This document shows, piece after piece, positions 27,046-35,126 of a stretch of DNA of 64,000 bases; position 1 is the stretch's first letter, and each line of letters starts with the position of its first letter. This DNA is from Mycobacterium sp. D16Q13 (GTDB lineage: Bacteria; Actinomycetota; Actinomycetes; Mycobacteriales; Mycobacteriaceae), in contig NZ_MAEW01000002.1 in assembly GCF_002013375.1 (NCBI RefSeq), positions 19,005 to 83,004 on the forward strand, given 5' to 3'. The position numbers were made by a program, and so were the translations under genes. Under the pieces are notes generated by a model. That model did not search any database and had not been told where the DNA came from. It was given only the letters and a program-made list of their open reading frames with translations.

Positions 27046-28676
27046 CGTCCGGCCTTGGGCAGCTCGTCGGCGGCAATCTCACACGGCGTCTCGCCCGCAT
27101 CGGTCCCTGCGGCCTGAGGCCGCGCCGACGGGCTGGTGGGCCCCACCGATGGCACGGGTGACGGCTGCTGCGCCGCGGCAGGCTGAGGCTCGGGCTGCTG
27201 AGGCGCGGCGGCCGGTTGTTGCGCATGAACCGGTGGTGGGCTCATCGAGCCCGCGGGTTGTGCCCCCGGGAAGCCGCCGGTGGACGGAGGAACCGCACCC
27301 CCTGGCGGCGTCGTGCCCAGCGGTGCACCCGGGGCGGTCTGGCCCGCGGGGGTCAGTGTGGCGTCCGGCCCACTCGCCCCCGCCAACTGAACACCCGGGC
27401 CCTGCATCGGCTTGCCATCTGTGGCGAACGTTGCCCCCGCATCGGTGCGGGCCTCCTGGATCGCAGCGTCCTTGGCCGCCGCCATCTTGGCGTCTGGCTC
27501 CTTCTTGTCGGCGGCCTCGTCGGCCTTCCCGTCGATCTTGTCGTCGGGCTTCTCGTCCCCTGGTCCCGGCTCGCCGCCCTGCCCCATCTGGTCGAACGGG
27601 ATGCTGGAGAGGCCCTCGGTGATCGCGCTGACAATTCCGCTCGCCGCCTGGCCGATCGATCCCAGGGCACCTGTCATGGCGCCGGTCAGGCCACTGACGA
27701 TCTGGCTCGGGTCCATGCCCTGCTGTCCTTGTCCCTGCCCGGCACCCTGCTGCCCACCGCCGGACATCTGGCCGCCCTGGGCACCCATCGCGGATGCCGG
27801 CGTGGCCGAGCCCTGCATTCCGCCACCTGTTGCACCGCTGGAGGAACCACTGGCGCCACTGCTCTGGCCGCCGCTGGCGCCGGGCTCCTGCTCCCCACCC
27901 TTGTCCTTGGCCCTGGCCCTGTCTGCGGGGTTCTGCTGGGGCTCGGTATCCGCGTCATACTCGGGCCCGAGCTGGCCGGGCGGGTTCTTGAACTCCGGAG
28001 GCAGCTCTTGCTTCAGCGCGCTGGTGAAGGTGTCGTACGCCTCGCCGCCCTTACCCCAGGCAAGCTTCATCGCGGGCAGCCATTTGCCCTCGATGTTCTG
28101 CTGAACATGGGGCCCGATCTTCGTCGCGTTGGTCTCATCGGCGACGGACTTGTCGCCAGTGCCGGTCTTGTAGGTCGCGACAGCACTGTCGAAGGACGCG
28201 CGGTCGGTGACCAGCCCGTCGACCATGGTCGACGCCTGCTTCTTCAGATCGACGATGGTCCACAGCGCTTCGCGCAGCCCATCCAGACCGGTGGATACCT
28301 GTCCGAACTCCTTGGTCACCGCGTCGGCAGTGGAGTTGTGTGTCCTGAGGAATTGGTTAGCGGCCTCCGAACCTTTGCCTTCCCACATCCCCATGAGCTG
28401 CTGCAGCTGCCCGTGCTGACGCTCGGCCGCGGCCTTCATGGTGGTCACCGCGCTCTTGAACAGCTCGAGATCCGCGCCGAGCTTGTTCAGATCCATGCCG
28501 GCATCCATGTCGTACCAATCGAACAGCTGACGCTCGTTGGCGGTGAGGTCCGGGTTGGTGATCGTGACCGGCGACTTCCCGTTTCCCCGGATCGCGGTGG
28601 TCGTGTAGTTCTGCGAGTTCGCGATCGCCTGGATTCCCTCGCTGCGCAGCGACTCGATGTCGTACTTACCGGCCAT
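27042..28676 (-). CDS. long WXG-like protein (Rv3439c-like), candidate type VII substrate
   Basis: 544 residues from ATG 28676, overlapping the EspC-like gene by 11 bases. Residues 60-200 are helical and contain a W-E-G turn (Trp98, Gly100) between helices, as in WXG100 and EspA-type proteins. Residues 245-330 are Gly/Ser/Gln-rich, 340-365 are a short hydrophobic patch (SGLTGAMTGALGSIGQAASGI), and the last 130 are Pro/Ala/Gln-rich. No signal peptide. The layout (helical head with a WxG turn, long disordered tail) and the EspC-like partner upstream suggest an ESX-secreted heterodimer. M. tuberculosis Rv3439c, in the same place, is similar but shorter as I recall. Confidence 0.78.
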   Translation of the reverse strand: MAGKYDIESLRSEGIQAIANSQNYTTTAIRGNGKSPVTITNPDLTANERQLFDWYDMDAGMDLNKLGADLELFKSAVTTMKAAAERQHGQLQQLMGMWEGKGSEAANQFLRTHNSTADAVTKEFGQVSTGLDGLREALWTIVDLKKQASTMVDGLVTDRASFDSAVATYKTGTGDKSVADETNATKIGPHVQQNIEGKWLPAMKLAWGKGGEAYDTFTSALKQELPPEFKNPPGQLGPEYDADTEPQQNPADRARAKDKGGEQEPGASGGQSSGASGSSSGATGGGMQGSATPASAMGAQGGQMSGGGQQGAGQGQGQQGMDPSQIVSGLTGAMTGALGSIGQAASGIVSAITEGLSSIPFDQMGQGGEPGPGDEKPDDKIDGKADEAADKKEPDAKMAAAKDAAIQEARTDAGATFATDGKPMQGPGVQLAGASGPDATLTPAGQTAPGAPLGTTPPGGAVPPSTGGFPGAQPAGSMSPPPVHAQQPAAAPQQPEPQPAAAQQPSPVPSVGPTSPSARPQAAGTDAGETPCEIAADELPKAGR

Positions 28677-28974
28677 TGGTCGCAGCCATCCTGGCCTTGT
28701 TCTTGGCATCACGATCGGCATACCGTTGCGCGGTCGCACGGAGCTGCTCGGCGATCGCGGTGTTGGTGCGCTGCCAATTCTCCAGATGGGTGACCACCTC
28801 GCGCAGACCGTTCCTGACGTCATCACCCTTGGCGGTGTGCCACTGACCGGCCGATGCCCCGCCGAAGGACAAACCACGCAACTGCGTAATCGCTTTGTTC
28901 AGCTCATCTGCCACGCTGTCGAACTCCCCAGCGACCCCCCGGACACCAGCGACATTGATCGAGGTTTCTCCCAT
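28666..28974 (-). CDS. EspC-like protein with YxxxD motif (Rv3440c-like)
   Basis: 102 residues from ATG 28974. Two long helices (GEFDSVADELNKAITQL and GLREVVTHLENWQRTNTAIAEQL) flank a short turn with Trp45. The C-terminus carries Tyr85-Ala-Asp-Arg-Asp89, which fits the YxxxD/E type VII secretion motif placed just after the second helix. Size, fold and motif fit the EspC/T7SS_ESX_EspC group. The start lies a few bases after a SigM-like promoter, so the mRNA may be leaderless. First gene of a three-gene operon, 103 bases from a divergent oxidoreductase gene. Confidence 0.78.
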   Translation of the reverse strand: MGETSINVAGVRGVAGEFDSVADELNKAITQLRGLSFGGASAGQWHTAKGDDVRNGLREVVTHLENWQRTNTAIAEQLRATAQRYADRDAKNKARMAATNGR

Positions 28975-28982
28975 ATTGACTA

Positions 28983-29009
28983 CGACGGGTGCATACCAAT
29001 TCCGGTTCC
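28983..29009 (-). promoter_or_regulatory. SigM-like ECF promoter of the EspC-like operon
   Basis: On the minus strand GGAAC (29005-29009), 17 bases, then CGTCG (28983-28987). This fits the GGAAC-N16-18-CGTCR pattern that I know for mycobacterial SigM. The upstream run of A and the -35 box (29003-29017) are identical to the region before esxU at 35090-35104. Confidence 0.6.
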
Positions 29010-29065
29010 ATCTTTTTTCGCCGATCTGTGGATCATGCATCTTCCCGTTCAACCGCTTGGTCGGG

Positions 29066-29071
29066 TAGGGT
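29066..29071 (+). promoter_or_regulatory. -10-like box of a possible leaderless promoter
   Basis: TAGGGT is followed by exactly six bases and the ATG at 29078. There is no ribosome site. Confidence 0.4.
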
Positions 29072-29077
29072 CGCCGC

Positions 29078-30115
29078 ATGCGCATTGGAACCACGCTGAG
29101 CTATGCCGGCGGATTCACCGAAGTCGTTGACGAGCTCGCTGAGCTGGAGAAAGTCGGACTGGACATCGCGTTCGTCGCCGAGGCTTACTCCTACGACGCC
29201 GCGAGCCAGCTCGGATATCTCGCCGCCAAGACATCCACCGTAAAGCTCGCGTCGGGCATCTTCCAGCTGTACACCCGCACCCCCACCCTGCTGGCGATGA
29301 CAGCGGCCGGCCTGGACTACGTCTCCAACGGCCGGTTCGTCCTCGGCATCGGCGCCTCAGGCCCTCAGGTCATCGAGGGATTCCACGGCGTGAAGTACGA
29401 CGCACCCCTGGGCCGCACTCGTGAGACGGTCGAGATCTGCCGCAAGGTGTGGCGCCGTGAACGCCTGGAGTTCGAGGGCAAGTACTTCACCGTGCCGCTG
29501 CCGCCCGAGCAGGGCACCGGCCTGGGCAAGGCCCTGAAGCTGATCAATCACCCTGTGCGCGAGCGCATTCCGGTGCTCATTGCCGCTCTTGGCCCCAAGA
29601 ACGTGGCGCTGACCGCGGAGATCGCCGAGGGCTGGCAGCCCATCTTCTTCCTTCCGGAGAAGGCCAATGACGTGTGGGGTGCCTCCCTGGCCGAGGGCAA
29701 GGCCAAGCGCGATCCGTCGCTCGGCGAGCTTGAGGTCTACGCAGGCCCAGCTCTTGCCATCGGCGATGACGTCGAGGCGCTGTACGGGTTCGTCAAGCCG
29801 AGCCTGGCGCTGTACATCGGCGGTATGGGCGCCAAGGGCAAGAACTTCTATCACAACCTCGCGACCGCCTACGGGTACGGCAAGGAAGCCGACCGCATCC
29901 AGGAGCTCTACCTGGCGGGCAAGAAGGCCGAGGCAACCGACGCGGTGCCCGACGAGCTGGTCAGAAACGTCTCCCTCATCGGGCCGAAGAGCTTTGTCGC
30001 CGAACGGGTAGCGGCCTTCAAAGAGGCGGGTGTCACGACCCTCAATGTGGCACCGCTCGCCGCCGACGCAGCAGGCCGGATCAAGCATGTCGAGGCACTG
30101 CGCGAGCTGCTCTGA
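29078..30115 (+). CDS. LLM-class F420-dependent oxidoreductase
   Basis: 345 residues with a luciferase-like monooxygenase barrel of the kind that uses coenzyme F420 in mycobacteria. Start MRIGTTLSYAGG, then VGLDIAFVAEAYSYDAASQLGYLA, TVKLASGIFQLYTRTPTLLAMTA, GRFVLGIGASGPQVIEGFHG and PVLIAALGPKNV, which match the Rv3520c-type family. Substrate unknown. It is divergent from the EspC-like operon and followed by a PhoD-like gene after 30 bases. Confidence 0.88.
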   Translation: MRIGTTLSYAGGFTEVVDELAELEKVGLDIAFVAEAYSYDAASQLGYLAAKTSTVKLASGIFQLYTRTPTLLAMTAAGLDYVSNGRFVLGIGASGPQVIEGFHGVKYDAPLGRTRETVEICRKVWRRERLEFEGKYFTVPLPPEQGTGLGKALKLINHPVRERIPVLIAALGPKNVALTAEIAEGWQPIFFLPEKANDVWGASLAEGKAKRDPSLGELEVYAGPALAIGDDVEALYGFVKPSLALYIGGMGAKGKNFYHNLATAYGYGKEADRIQELYLAGKKAEATDAVPDELVRNVSLIGPKSFVAERVAAFKEAGVTTLNVAPLAADAAGRIKHVEALRELL

Positions 30116-30132
30116 TTCGCCCGCCGTTCGCG

Positions 30133-30138
30133 TAGCGT
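30133..30138 (+). promoter_or_regulatory. -10-like box before the PhoD-like gene
   Basis: TAGCGT is followed by seven bases and a GTG at 30146. This favours the longer start of the phosphatase gene and a leaderless mRNA. Confidence 0.3.
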
Positions 30139-30145
30139 TCGGCGT

Positions 30146-31690
30146 GTGTTCGCGCGGCACCCGGAAAGTGGTGGGATGACAGCCATCCCGCGCCGAACCG
30201 TCTTGCGGGCCGCCCTACTGGGACTCGCGGTGGCTCCAGCCGTCGCGTGCGGGCCGACGTTGGTGACAGCGCGGCCGAGGCTTACCCATGGGGTGGCCAG
30301 TGGATTCCCCCGCACCGACGGCGCAGTGATCTGGGCCCGCTCCGATCGCCCCGCCACCATGATCGTCGAAACGGCTGCCACCGAAAGCTTTTCGGATGCG
30401 CGACGTTTCACCGGGCCGGTGCTCACGCCGGAATCGGACGGGACCGGTCGGCTACGCCTCACCGGCCTGCCCGCCGGCACCGAGGTGCATTACCGGGTGA
30501 CACTCGACTCGGAGGGGTCACTGAGTGAGCCTGTCACCGGCGTCTTTCGGACTGCACCGACGACCGCAGGAAATGTGCGGCTGATCTGGTCGGGCGATGT
30601 CGCCGGACAGGGGTTCGGTATCAATCCGGACGTCGGCGGAATGAGAATCTTCCGCACCATGGCAGACCGAAATCCGCAGTTCTTCATCCACAGCGGAGAC
30701 ACGGTGTACGCCGACGTGCCAATTCCGGAGACACTGACATTGCCCGACGGACGGATCTGGCGAAATCAGGTGTCGGAGGCGAAAAGCGCTGTCGCGCAAA
30801 CCCTCGAACAGTATCGCGGTCAACACGCCTACAACCTCACCGATGCCAACTACCGATACTTCAACGCACGCGTGCCGCAACTTGTGCAGTGGGATGACCA
30901 CGAGGTGATCAACAACTGGTATCCCGGGGAGATTCTCGACAACGACAAGTACACCGAAAAGAGAGTCGACGTCCTCGCGCAGTACGGACACCGGGCATTC
31001 CACGAATGGCAACCGACCGAACCCCGCGAGGCCGTAGATGGTCTTGTATACCAACGGGTCTCATACGGTCCGCTGTTGGACGTATTCATTCTCGACATGC
31101 GCAGCTACAAGGACCCCAACTCCCCGAACCGACAGCAGCACGGCGCAATCTTCGGCGCCCGCCAAACCGAATGGCTGATCAACGCCATGGCGTCATCGAC
31201 GGCCGTATGGAAGATCGTCGCCAACGACCTGCCGCTCGCACTGGTGGTACCCGACGGCAAGACACATTTCGAGGCGGTCGCCAACGGTGATAGCGGCCCC
31301 CCACTCGGACGGGAAACCGAACTGGCGCATATTCTCTCGCAGCTCAAGACGCGACAGGTTCGCAACGTGGTATGGCTGACAGCCGATGTGCATTACACGG
31401 CGGCGCACGAGTACTCACCCGCGCGCGCCGCCTTCACGGACTTCGATCCGTTCTGGGAATTCGTGTCGGGCCCGCTGAACGCCGGCGCCGGCGAGGAGAA
31501 GCCGCTCGATGGAACCTTTGGCCCGCGAGCAGATTTCGTTCATGCGGCACGGCCTGATCAGCAATCACCGCTGGACGGTTACCAGCATTTCGGACAGATA
31601 GACATCGACGGCGGAAGCGGCGATCTGACCGTCACACTATGCGATGCCGCAGGTTCCGCGCTGTACACACGTAGCCTGGCACGCACCTAG
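30146..31690 (+). CDS. PhoD-like alkaline phosphatase, Tat-exported
   Basis: 514 residues from GTG 30146; ATG 30176, with GGTGGG before it, is the alternative. The signal has twin arginines ([16 protein letters not shown]) and ends PAVACG, so a Tat lipoprotein is possible. Fibronectin-like N-domain ([17 protein letters not shown]) precedes the PhoD catalytic domain, with metal-site motifs [34 protein letters not shown] and [11 protein letters not shown]. These enzymes are calcium/iron phosphodiesterases and phosphatases that act outside the membrane. Its last 4 bases overlap the end of the convergent glmM. Confidence 0.9.
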   Translation: MFARHPESGGMTAIPRRTVLRAALLGLAVAPAVACGPTLVTARPRLTHGVASGFPRTDGAVIWARSDRPATMIVETAATESFSDARRFTGPVLTPESDGTGRLRLTGLPAGTEVHYRVTLDSEGSLSEPVTGVFRTAPTTAGNVRLIWSGDVAGQGFGINPDVGGMRIFRTMADRNPQFFIHSGDTVYADVPIPETLTLPDGRIWRNQVSEAKSAVAQTLEQYRGQHAYNLTDANYRYFNARVPQLVQWDDHEVINNWYPGEILDNDKYTEKRVDVLAQYGHRAFHEWQPTEPREAVDGLVYQRVSYGPLLDVFILDMRSYKDPNSPNRQQHGAIFGARQTEWLINAMASSTAVWKIVANDLPLALVVPDGKTHFEAVANGDSGPPLGRETELAHILSQLKTRQVRNVVWLTADVHYTAAHEYSPARAAFTDFDPFWEFVSGPLNAGAGEEKPLDGTFGPRADFVHAARPDQQSPLDGYQHFGQIDIDGGSGDLTVTLCDAAGSALYTRSLART

Positions 31691-33030
31691 ACCGCGCCGA
31701 CCACTTCAGCCACCCGCTCCGCCAGACGCTGGGCAGTCGACTGCTCATCCGCCTCAACCATGACGCGGACTAGCTGCTCGGTTCCGGAGGGACGCAACAG
31801 GATTCGCCCATTACCCGCGAGCTCGGACTCCACCGCGGCAACGGCGGCGAGCACCTCGGGCGCCTGCGCCACCGTGTGCTTGTCCGAGACCGGCACATTG
31901 ATGAGCGTTTGAGGAAGACTACGCATCGCGGACGCGAGGGTGGCCAAGGACTTACCGGTTTGCGCCATCCTGGACATGAGTCGCAAGCCTGTCACTATGC
32001 CGTCTCCGGTGGTGGCCAGAGAAGGCAGCACGATATGACCGGATTGTTCACCGCCCAGGGCGAATCGGCCCGCACGCAGCTCCTCCAGCACGTAACGATC
32101 GCCGACGGCGGTCACCTTGACGTCGATGCCTGCGGCGCGCATGGCGATATGTAGCCCCTGATTACTCATCACCGTGGTGACCAGGGTGTTATCGGTGAGC
32201 TCACCGTCTTCGGCCATCGCCGCGGCGAGCACCACCATGATGGCGTCACCATCGATGACGTTTCCGTCGGCATCCACCGCGAGACACCGGTCGGCGTCGC
32301 CGTCATGCGCAAGCCCGAGCTGGGCATTGTGTGTCTTCACCGCGGCCTGCAGCGGACCGAGATGCGTTGACCCACAACCGTCGTTGATATTGAGCCCATC
32401 CGGGTCGGCGTTGATGTCTATCACGTGAGCACCCGCGGCCCGGTAGGCCAGCGGGGCCGCGTCGGAAGCTGCCCCGTGTGCGCAATCGACCACCACGGTG
32501 ACTCCGCTCAGCGGGTGGGTCGCGGCGTTGGCGACATGATGCAGGTACCGGTCCAGTGCGTCGACGGCATCGCGCACGCGGCCGATTCCCGCACCGGTGG
32601 GACGTGCCGGAGGAGTGTCCAGCTGAGCCTCGATGGCGTTCTCGGCGGAGTCGTCGAGCTTGTGACCGCCGGCGCCGAAGATCTTGATGCCGTTGTCGGG
32701 CATGGGGTTATGCGAGGCCGAGATCATGACACCGAAGGCCGCGCCATACGCGCCCGTCAGATACGCCACCGCCGGAGTGGGGAGCACACCGACCCGGAGA
32801 ACATCGACACCTTCTGCCGCGATACCCGCGACGACCGCCGCCTCCAACATCTCGCCGCTCGCGCGCGGATCGCGGCCCACGACCGCGGTGGCGCGCCCCT
32901 TTGTCAACGACCGCGCCGCGGCCGATCCCAACGCGACCGCCAGTTCGGCCGTCAGCTCGGCATTCGCGACACCGCGGACGCCGTCAGTGCCGAATAGAGA
33001 TGAGCCGCTTGCGCGAAGAACGTCAGACAC
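31687..33030 (-). CDS. glmM: phosphoglucosamine mutase
   Basis: 447 residues from GTG 33030, preferred because AAGGA lies 9 bases before it; ATG 33039 directly abuts that site and is a weaker choice. Interconverts glucosamine-6-P and -1-P. The phosphoserine loop is [18 protein letters not shown], metal loop [13 protein letters not shown], sugar loop [11 protein letters not shown] and phosphate loop [14 protein letters not shown]. Works with GlmS in UDP-GlcNAc synthesis. Downstream of rplM-rpsI, separated by a hairpin. Confidence 0.97.
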   Translation of the reverse strand: MSDVLRASGSSLFGTDGVRGVANAELTAELAVALGSAAARSLTKGRATAVVGRDPRASGEMLEAAVVAGIAAEGVDVLRVGVLPTPAVAYLTGAYGAAFGVMISASHNPMPDNGIKIFGAGGHKLDDSAENAIEAQLDTPPARPTGAGIGRVRDAVDALDRYLHHVANAATHPLSGVTVVVDCAHGAASDAAPLAYRAAGAHVIDINADPDGLNINDGCGSTHLGPLQAAVKTHNAQLGLAHDGDADRCLAVDADGNVIDGDAIMVVLAAAMAEDGELTDNTLVTTVMSNQGLHIAMRAAGIDVKVTAVGDRYVLEELRAGRFALGGEQSGHIVLPSLATTGDGIVTGLRLMSRMAQTGKSLATLASAMRSLPQTLINVPVSDKHTVAQAPEVLAAVAAVESELAGNGRILLRPSGTEQLVRVMVEADEQSTAQRLAERVAEVVGAV

Positions 33031-33077
33031 CGTGCCCATTCCTTAAATTTCTCACACCAAACTGGCCCAATAACGCG

Positions 33078-33112
33078 ATTGCGCCGACACACAGGTTGTG
33101 TGCCGGCGCAAT
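33078..33112 (-). terminator. hairpin after rpsI
   Basis: Arms 33078-33092 and 33098-33112 pair over 14 of 15 bases (ATTGCGCCG with CGGCGCAAT, one mismatch, then CACAC with GTGTG) around a 5-base loop. It lies 20 bases after the rpsI stop. There is no clear U-tract. Confidence 0.6.
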
Positions 33113-33132
33113 ACGCGGACGAACAGAATCGA

Positions 33133-33642
33133 TCAGCGCTTCGAGTACTGGGGCGCCTTACGGGCCTTCTTGAGACCGTACTTCTTACGCTCGATCGCAC
33201 GCGGGTCACGAGTGAGGAATCCGGCCTTCTTCAGCACCGGACGGTCCTCAGGCTCCACGATGATGAGTGCACGCGCGATGGCGAGACGCAGTGCGCCTGC
33301 CTGGCCTGAAGGGCCGCCACCGGTCAGGTGAGCGTAGATGTCCACGCTGTCCACACGGTTGACGGAAACCAGCGGCGCCTTGATGAGCTGCTGGTGGACC
33401 TTGTTCGGGAAGTACTCTTCCAGGCTGCGGCCATCCAGGAAGAACTTGCCGGTGCCGGGAACGAGGCGGACGCGGACGACAGCCTCCTTACGGCGGCCAA
33501 CAGTCTGAATCGGCTTGTCGATCACAATGGGGCTACGAGGAGCGGCCTTGACGACCGTTTCGTCGGCAGTTTCCTCGACGACTGCCTCCACTGTGGCTTC
33601 CGCGTTGTCTTCGGGGGTCTGCTCTTCTGCGATATCGGTCAC
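33133..33642 (-). CDS. rpsI: 30S ribosomal protein S9
   Basis: 169 residues. The N-terminal 40 residues are an acidic Ala/Glu/Val-rich extension usual in actinobacterial S9. The S9 core follows, with [20 protein letters not shown] and [21 protein letters not shown]. The basic tail [24 protein letters not shown] (last 24 residues) reaches the P-site tRNA. Overlaps rplM by 4 bases. Confidence 0.98.
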   Translation of the reverse strand: MTDIAEEQTPEDNAEATVEAVVEETADETVVKAAPRSPIVIDKPIQTVGRRKEAVVRVRLVPGTGKFFLDGRSLEEYFPNKVHQQLIKAPLVSVNRVDSVDIYAHLTGGGPSGQAGALRLAIARALIIVEPEDRPVLKKAGFLTRDPRAIERKKYGLKKARKAPQYSKR

Positions 33643-34082
33643 TGAGCCACCTGCTTAATCTCGAACGGGATCGGCTGCTGCGCGCCGTGCGGGTGCTCGG
33701 GGCCGGCGTACACCTTGAGCTTGCGCTCGATCTGGCGGCCAAGCTTGTTCTTGGGCAGCATGCCGATGATTGCCTTCTCCACCGTGCGGGTGGGGAACTT
33801 CGCGAGCTGCTCGCCGATGCTGCGCTTGCGCAGGCCGCCCGGGTAACCCGAGTGACGGTAGGCGAACTTGTCGGTGAGCTTCTTGCCACTCAGGGCAATC
33901 TTCTCGGCATTGATGATGACGACGAAATCGCCACCATCGGCATGGGGGGCGTAGGTCGGCTTGTGCTTGCCGCGCAGCAGGGTAGCTGCTTGAACGGCAA
34001 GACGGCCGAGTACTACATCCGTGGCATCGATGACATACCAGCTAGTGGTGATGTCACCCGCCTTCGGCGTGTAGGTAGGCAC
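33639..34082 (-). CDS. rplM: 50S ribosomal protein L13
   Basis: 147 residues from GTG 34082 ([20 protein letters not shown]), with AAGGAAAG before it; length equals the M. tuberculosis protein. L13 block [24 protein letters not shown], cited by position 24-47, and the motif PHGAQQP near the end. First gene of the rplM-rpsI operon, with a leader of about 137 bases. Confidence 0.98.
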   Translation of the reverse strand: MPTYTPKAGDITTSWYVIDATDVVLGRLAVQAATLLRGKHKPTYAPHADGGDFVVIINAEKIALSGKKLTDKFAYRHSGYPGGLRKRSIGEQLAKFPTRTVEKAIIGMLPKNKLGRQIERKLKVYAGPEHPHGAQQPIPFEIKQVAQ

Positions 34083-34137
34083 AGTCTTTCCTTGTCTACT
34101 CGGGTGGATCCCCGGACGGTTTCTGCCGTTCGGAGCG

Positions 34138-34177
34138 CTGGTCGTGGCGAACGGTGGAGGTTGATCTCGGCGACCAG
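34138..34177 (-). other. structured leader of rplM
   Basis: Inverted repeat CTGGTCG (34138-34144) and CGACCAG (34171-34177) inside the rplM 5' leader, with a second small hairpin nearer the start codon (CCGGACGG/CCGTTCGG around 34112-34133). It could be an autoregulatory L13 or S9 site. This is speculative. Confidence 0.3.
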
Positions 34178-34225
34178 TGGTGACCCGAGCCTCGTGTGCG
34201 ATGACATACCGCACGCCAGCGGTGA

Positions 34226-34255
34226 AGCTTACCGGGCCACGTCACCGCAGGTCAA
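34226..34255 (-). promoter_or_regulatory. putative sigma-A promoter of rplM-rpsI
   Basis: TTGACC (34250-34255), 18 bases, TAAGCT (34226-34231) on the minus strand. Predicted start near 34219. Confidence 0.5.
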
Positions 34256-34306
34256 AACGCGGTCGACCCGGCCCTATCGTCAAACCTTCGTACACTCATA
34301 CAAAAA

Positions 34307-34347
34307 CTGTGGGGCCTTGGTGGCTCTCCTCCACCAAGGCCCCACAG
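34307..34347 (-). terminator. strong intrinsic terminator after esxT
   Basis: Perfect 17-base inverted repeat (34307-34323 and 34331-34347, arm CTGTGGGGCCTTGGTGG) with a 7-base loop. On the minus strand it is followed directly by TTTTTG. It starts 23 bases after the esxT stop and insulates the rplM promoter downstream. Confidence 0.92.
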
Positions 34348-34370
34348 GGTCTTGAAAAACCGTCGGCGAT

Positions 34371-34658
34371 TTAGCCGTGCCAGGCACCCGCAGCGCTCTG
34401 GTCGGTGTGCTGCGCGTCCTGGTTACCCTGGTCAACCTTTGAGTTGAGCTGGGTCAGGATCTGGTTGAGGTCCTGGGCGGATTGGTGCCAAGCCTTCTGG
34501 TACTCCTGGTACGCAGTCGCTTCCTGCCCCTCGGCCTGCTGGACGAGGGGCTGAATGTCGTGCTGCAGCTCCTCGAGGCCGGCCTGGAACTTGTTGATGA
34601 TGCCCTTGACATCGGCAACCAGCGCGTCGATCTCGCCGTGGTTGTAAGTAATCTGCAT
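34371..34658 (-). CDS. esxT: ESX-4 secreted protein EsxT
   Basis: 95 residues, WXG100-like size and helical hairpin. The turn where WxG is expected reads VQQAEGQEATAYQ (about 39-51), so there is no Trp in the turn. The second helix has AWHQSAQDLNQILTQL, which matches EsxT, and the C-terminus AAGAWHG is also typical. No YxxxD/E near the end. Partner of EsxU, encoded 49 bases upstream in the same transcript. Confidence 0.93.
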   Translation of the reverse strand: MQITYNHGEIDALVADVKGIINKFQAGLEELQHDIQPLVQQAEGQEATAYQEYQKAWHQSAQDLNQILTQLNSKVDQGNQDAQHTDQSAAGAWHG

Positions 34659-34707
34659 GGTCGATCCCCTTTGCTATGTAATGTCTTTGATGACTATTAC
34701 GAGACGC

Positions 34708-34986
34708 CTAGAAGGTCTGGCTCTCGTCCATCTCCTGGATGCGACGCTTGTTCGAGTCCATGGTGTCGTGGATCTGCAAGAGCACCTTCTGGATGTCGCC
34801 CATCTCTTGATCGAAACGGGCCATCGCCTCATCAAAGGCATGCCGCGCCTGACCCTGCCAAGTGCTGGTGCCTACCGCTACGCGATCCCGCAGCTGGGTC
34901 TGCATCGCAGTGAACTCCTGGTACTTGCCGTCGATCTTCTTAGCCGTGGAATCAAGCAACGCCAGGTCATTCTGAAAAACAGCCAC
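34708..34986 (-). CDS. esxU: ESX-4 secreted protein EsxU
   Basis: 92 residues, WXG100 family: two helices around STWQGQARHAF with Trp43 and Gly45. Forms the heterodimer with EsxT exported by ESX-4. First gene of the esxU-esxT pair. The upstream 140 bases carry a GGAAC element identical to that before the EspC-like operon, so it is probably transcribed apart from eccC4. Confidence 0.94.
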   Translation of the reverse strand: MAVFQNDLALLDSTAKKIDGKYQEFTAMQTQLRDRVAVGTSTWQGQARHAFDEAMARFDQEMGDIQKVLLQIHDTMDSNKRRIQEMDESQTF

Positions 34987-35066
34987 TTCGTGTCCTCCCT
35001 TGTCCCCAGGCCCGGCCAGTCACGGGTGTGACTTCCGGTTTCTGGCCGGTTTGTCCTTACAACTAC

Positions 35067-35096
35067 ATACGATGGCCCTATCGTCAGATCGGTTCC
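35067..35096 (-). promoter_or_regulatory. possible ECF promoter of esxU-esxT
   Basis: GGAAC (35092-35096) is followed after 20 bases by CGTAT (35067-35071). The spacing is longer than usual, so the -10 box is uncertain. The -35 region with its A-tract (35090-35104) is identical over 15 bases to that at 29003-29017. Confidence 0.4.
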
Positions 35097-35126
35097 ATCT
35101 TTTTCAAACTTTTTTCAGCAATCTTA

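Noticed and set aside
28677..28877. 67-residue N-terminal extension of the WXG-like protein
   Set aside because: It lies inside the EspC-like gene in another frame and has shadow composition; ATG 28676 gives the expected start.
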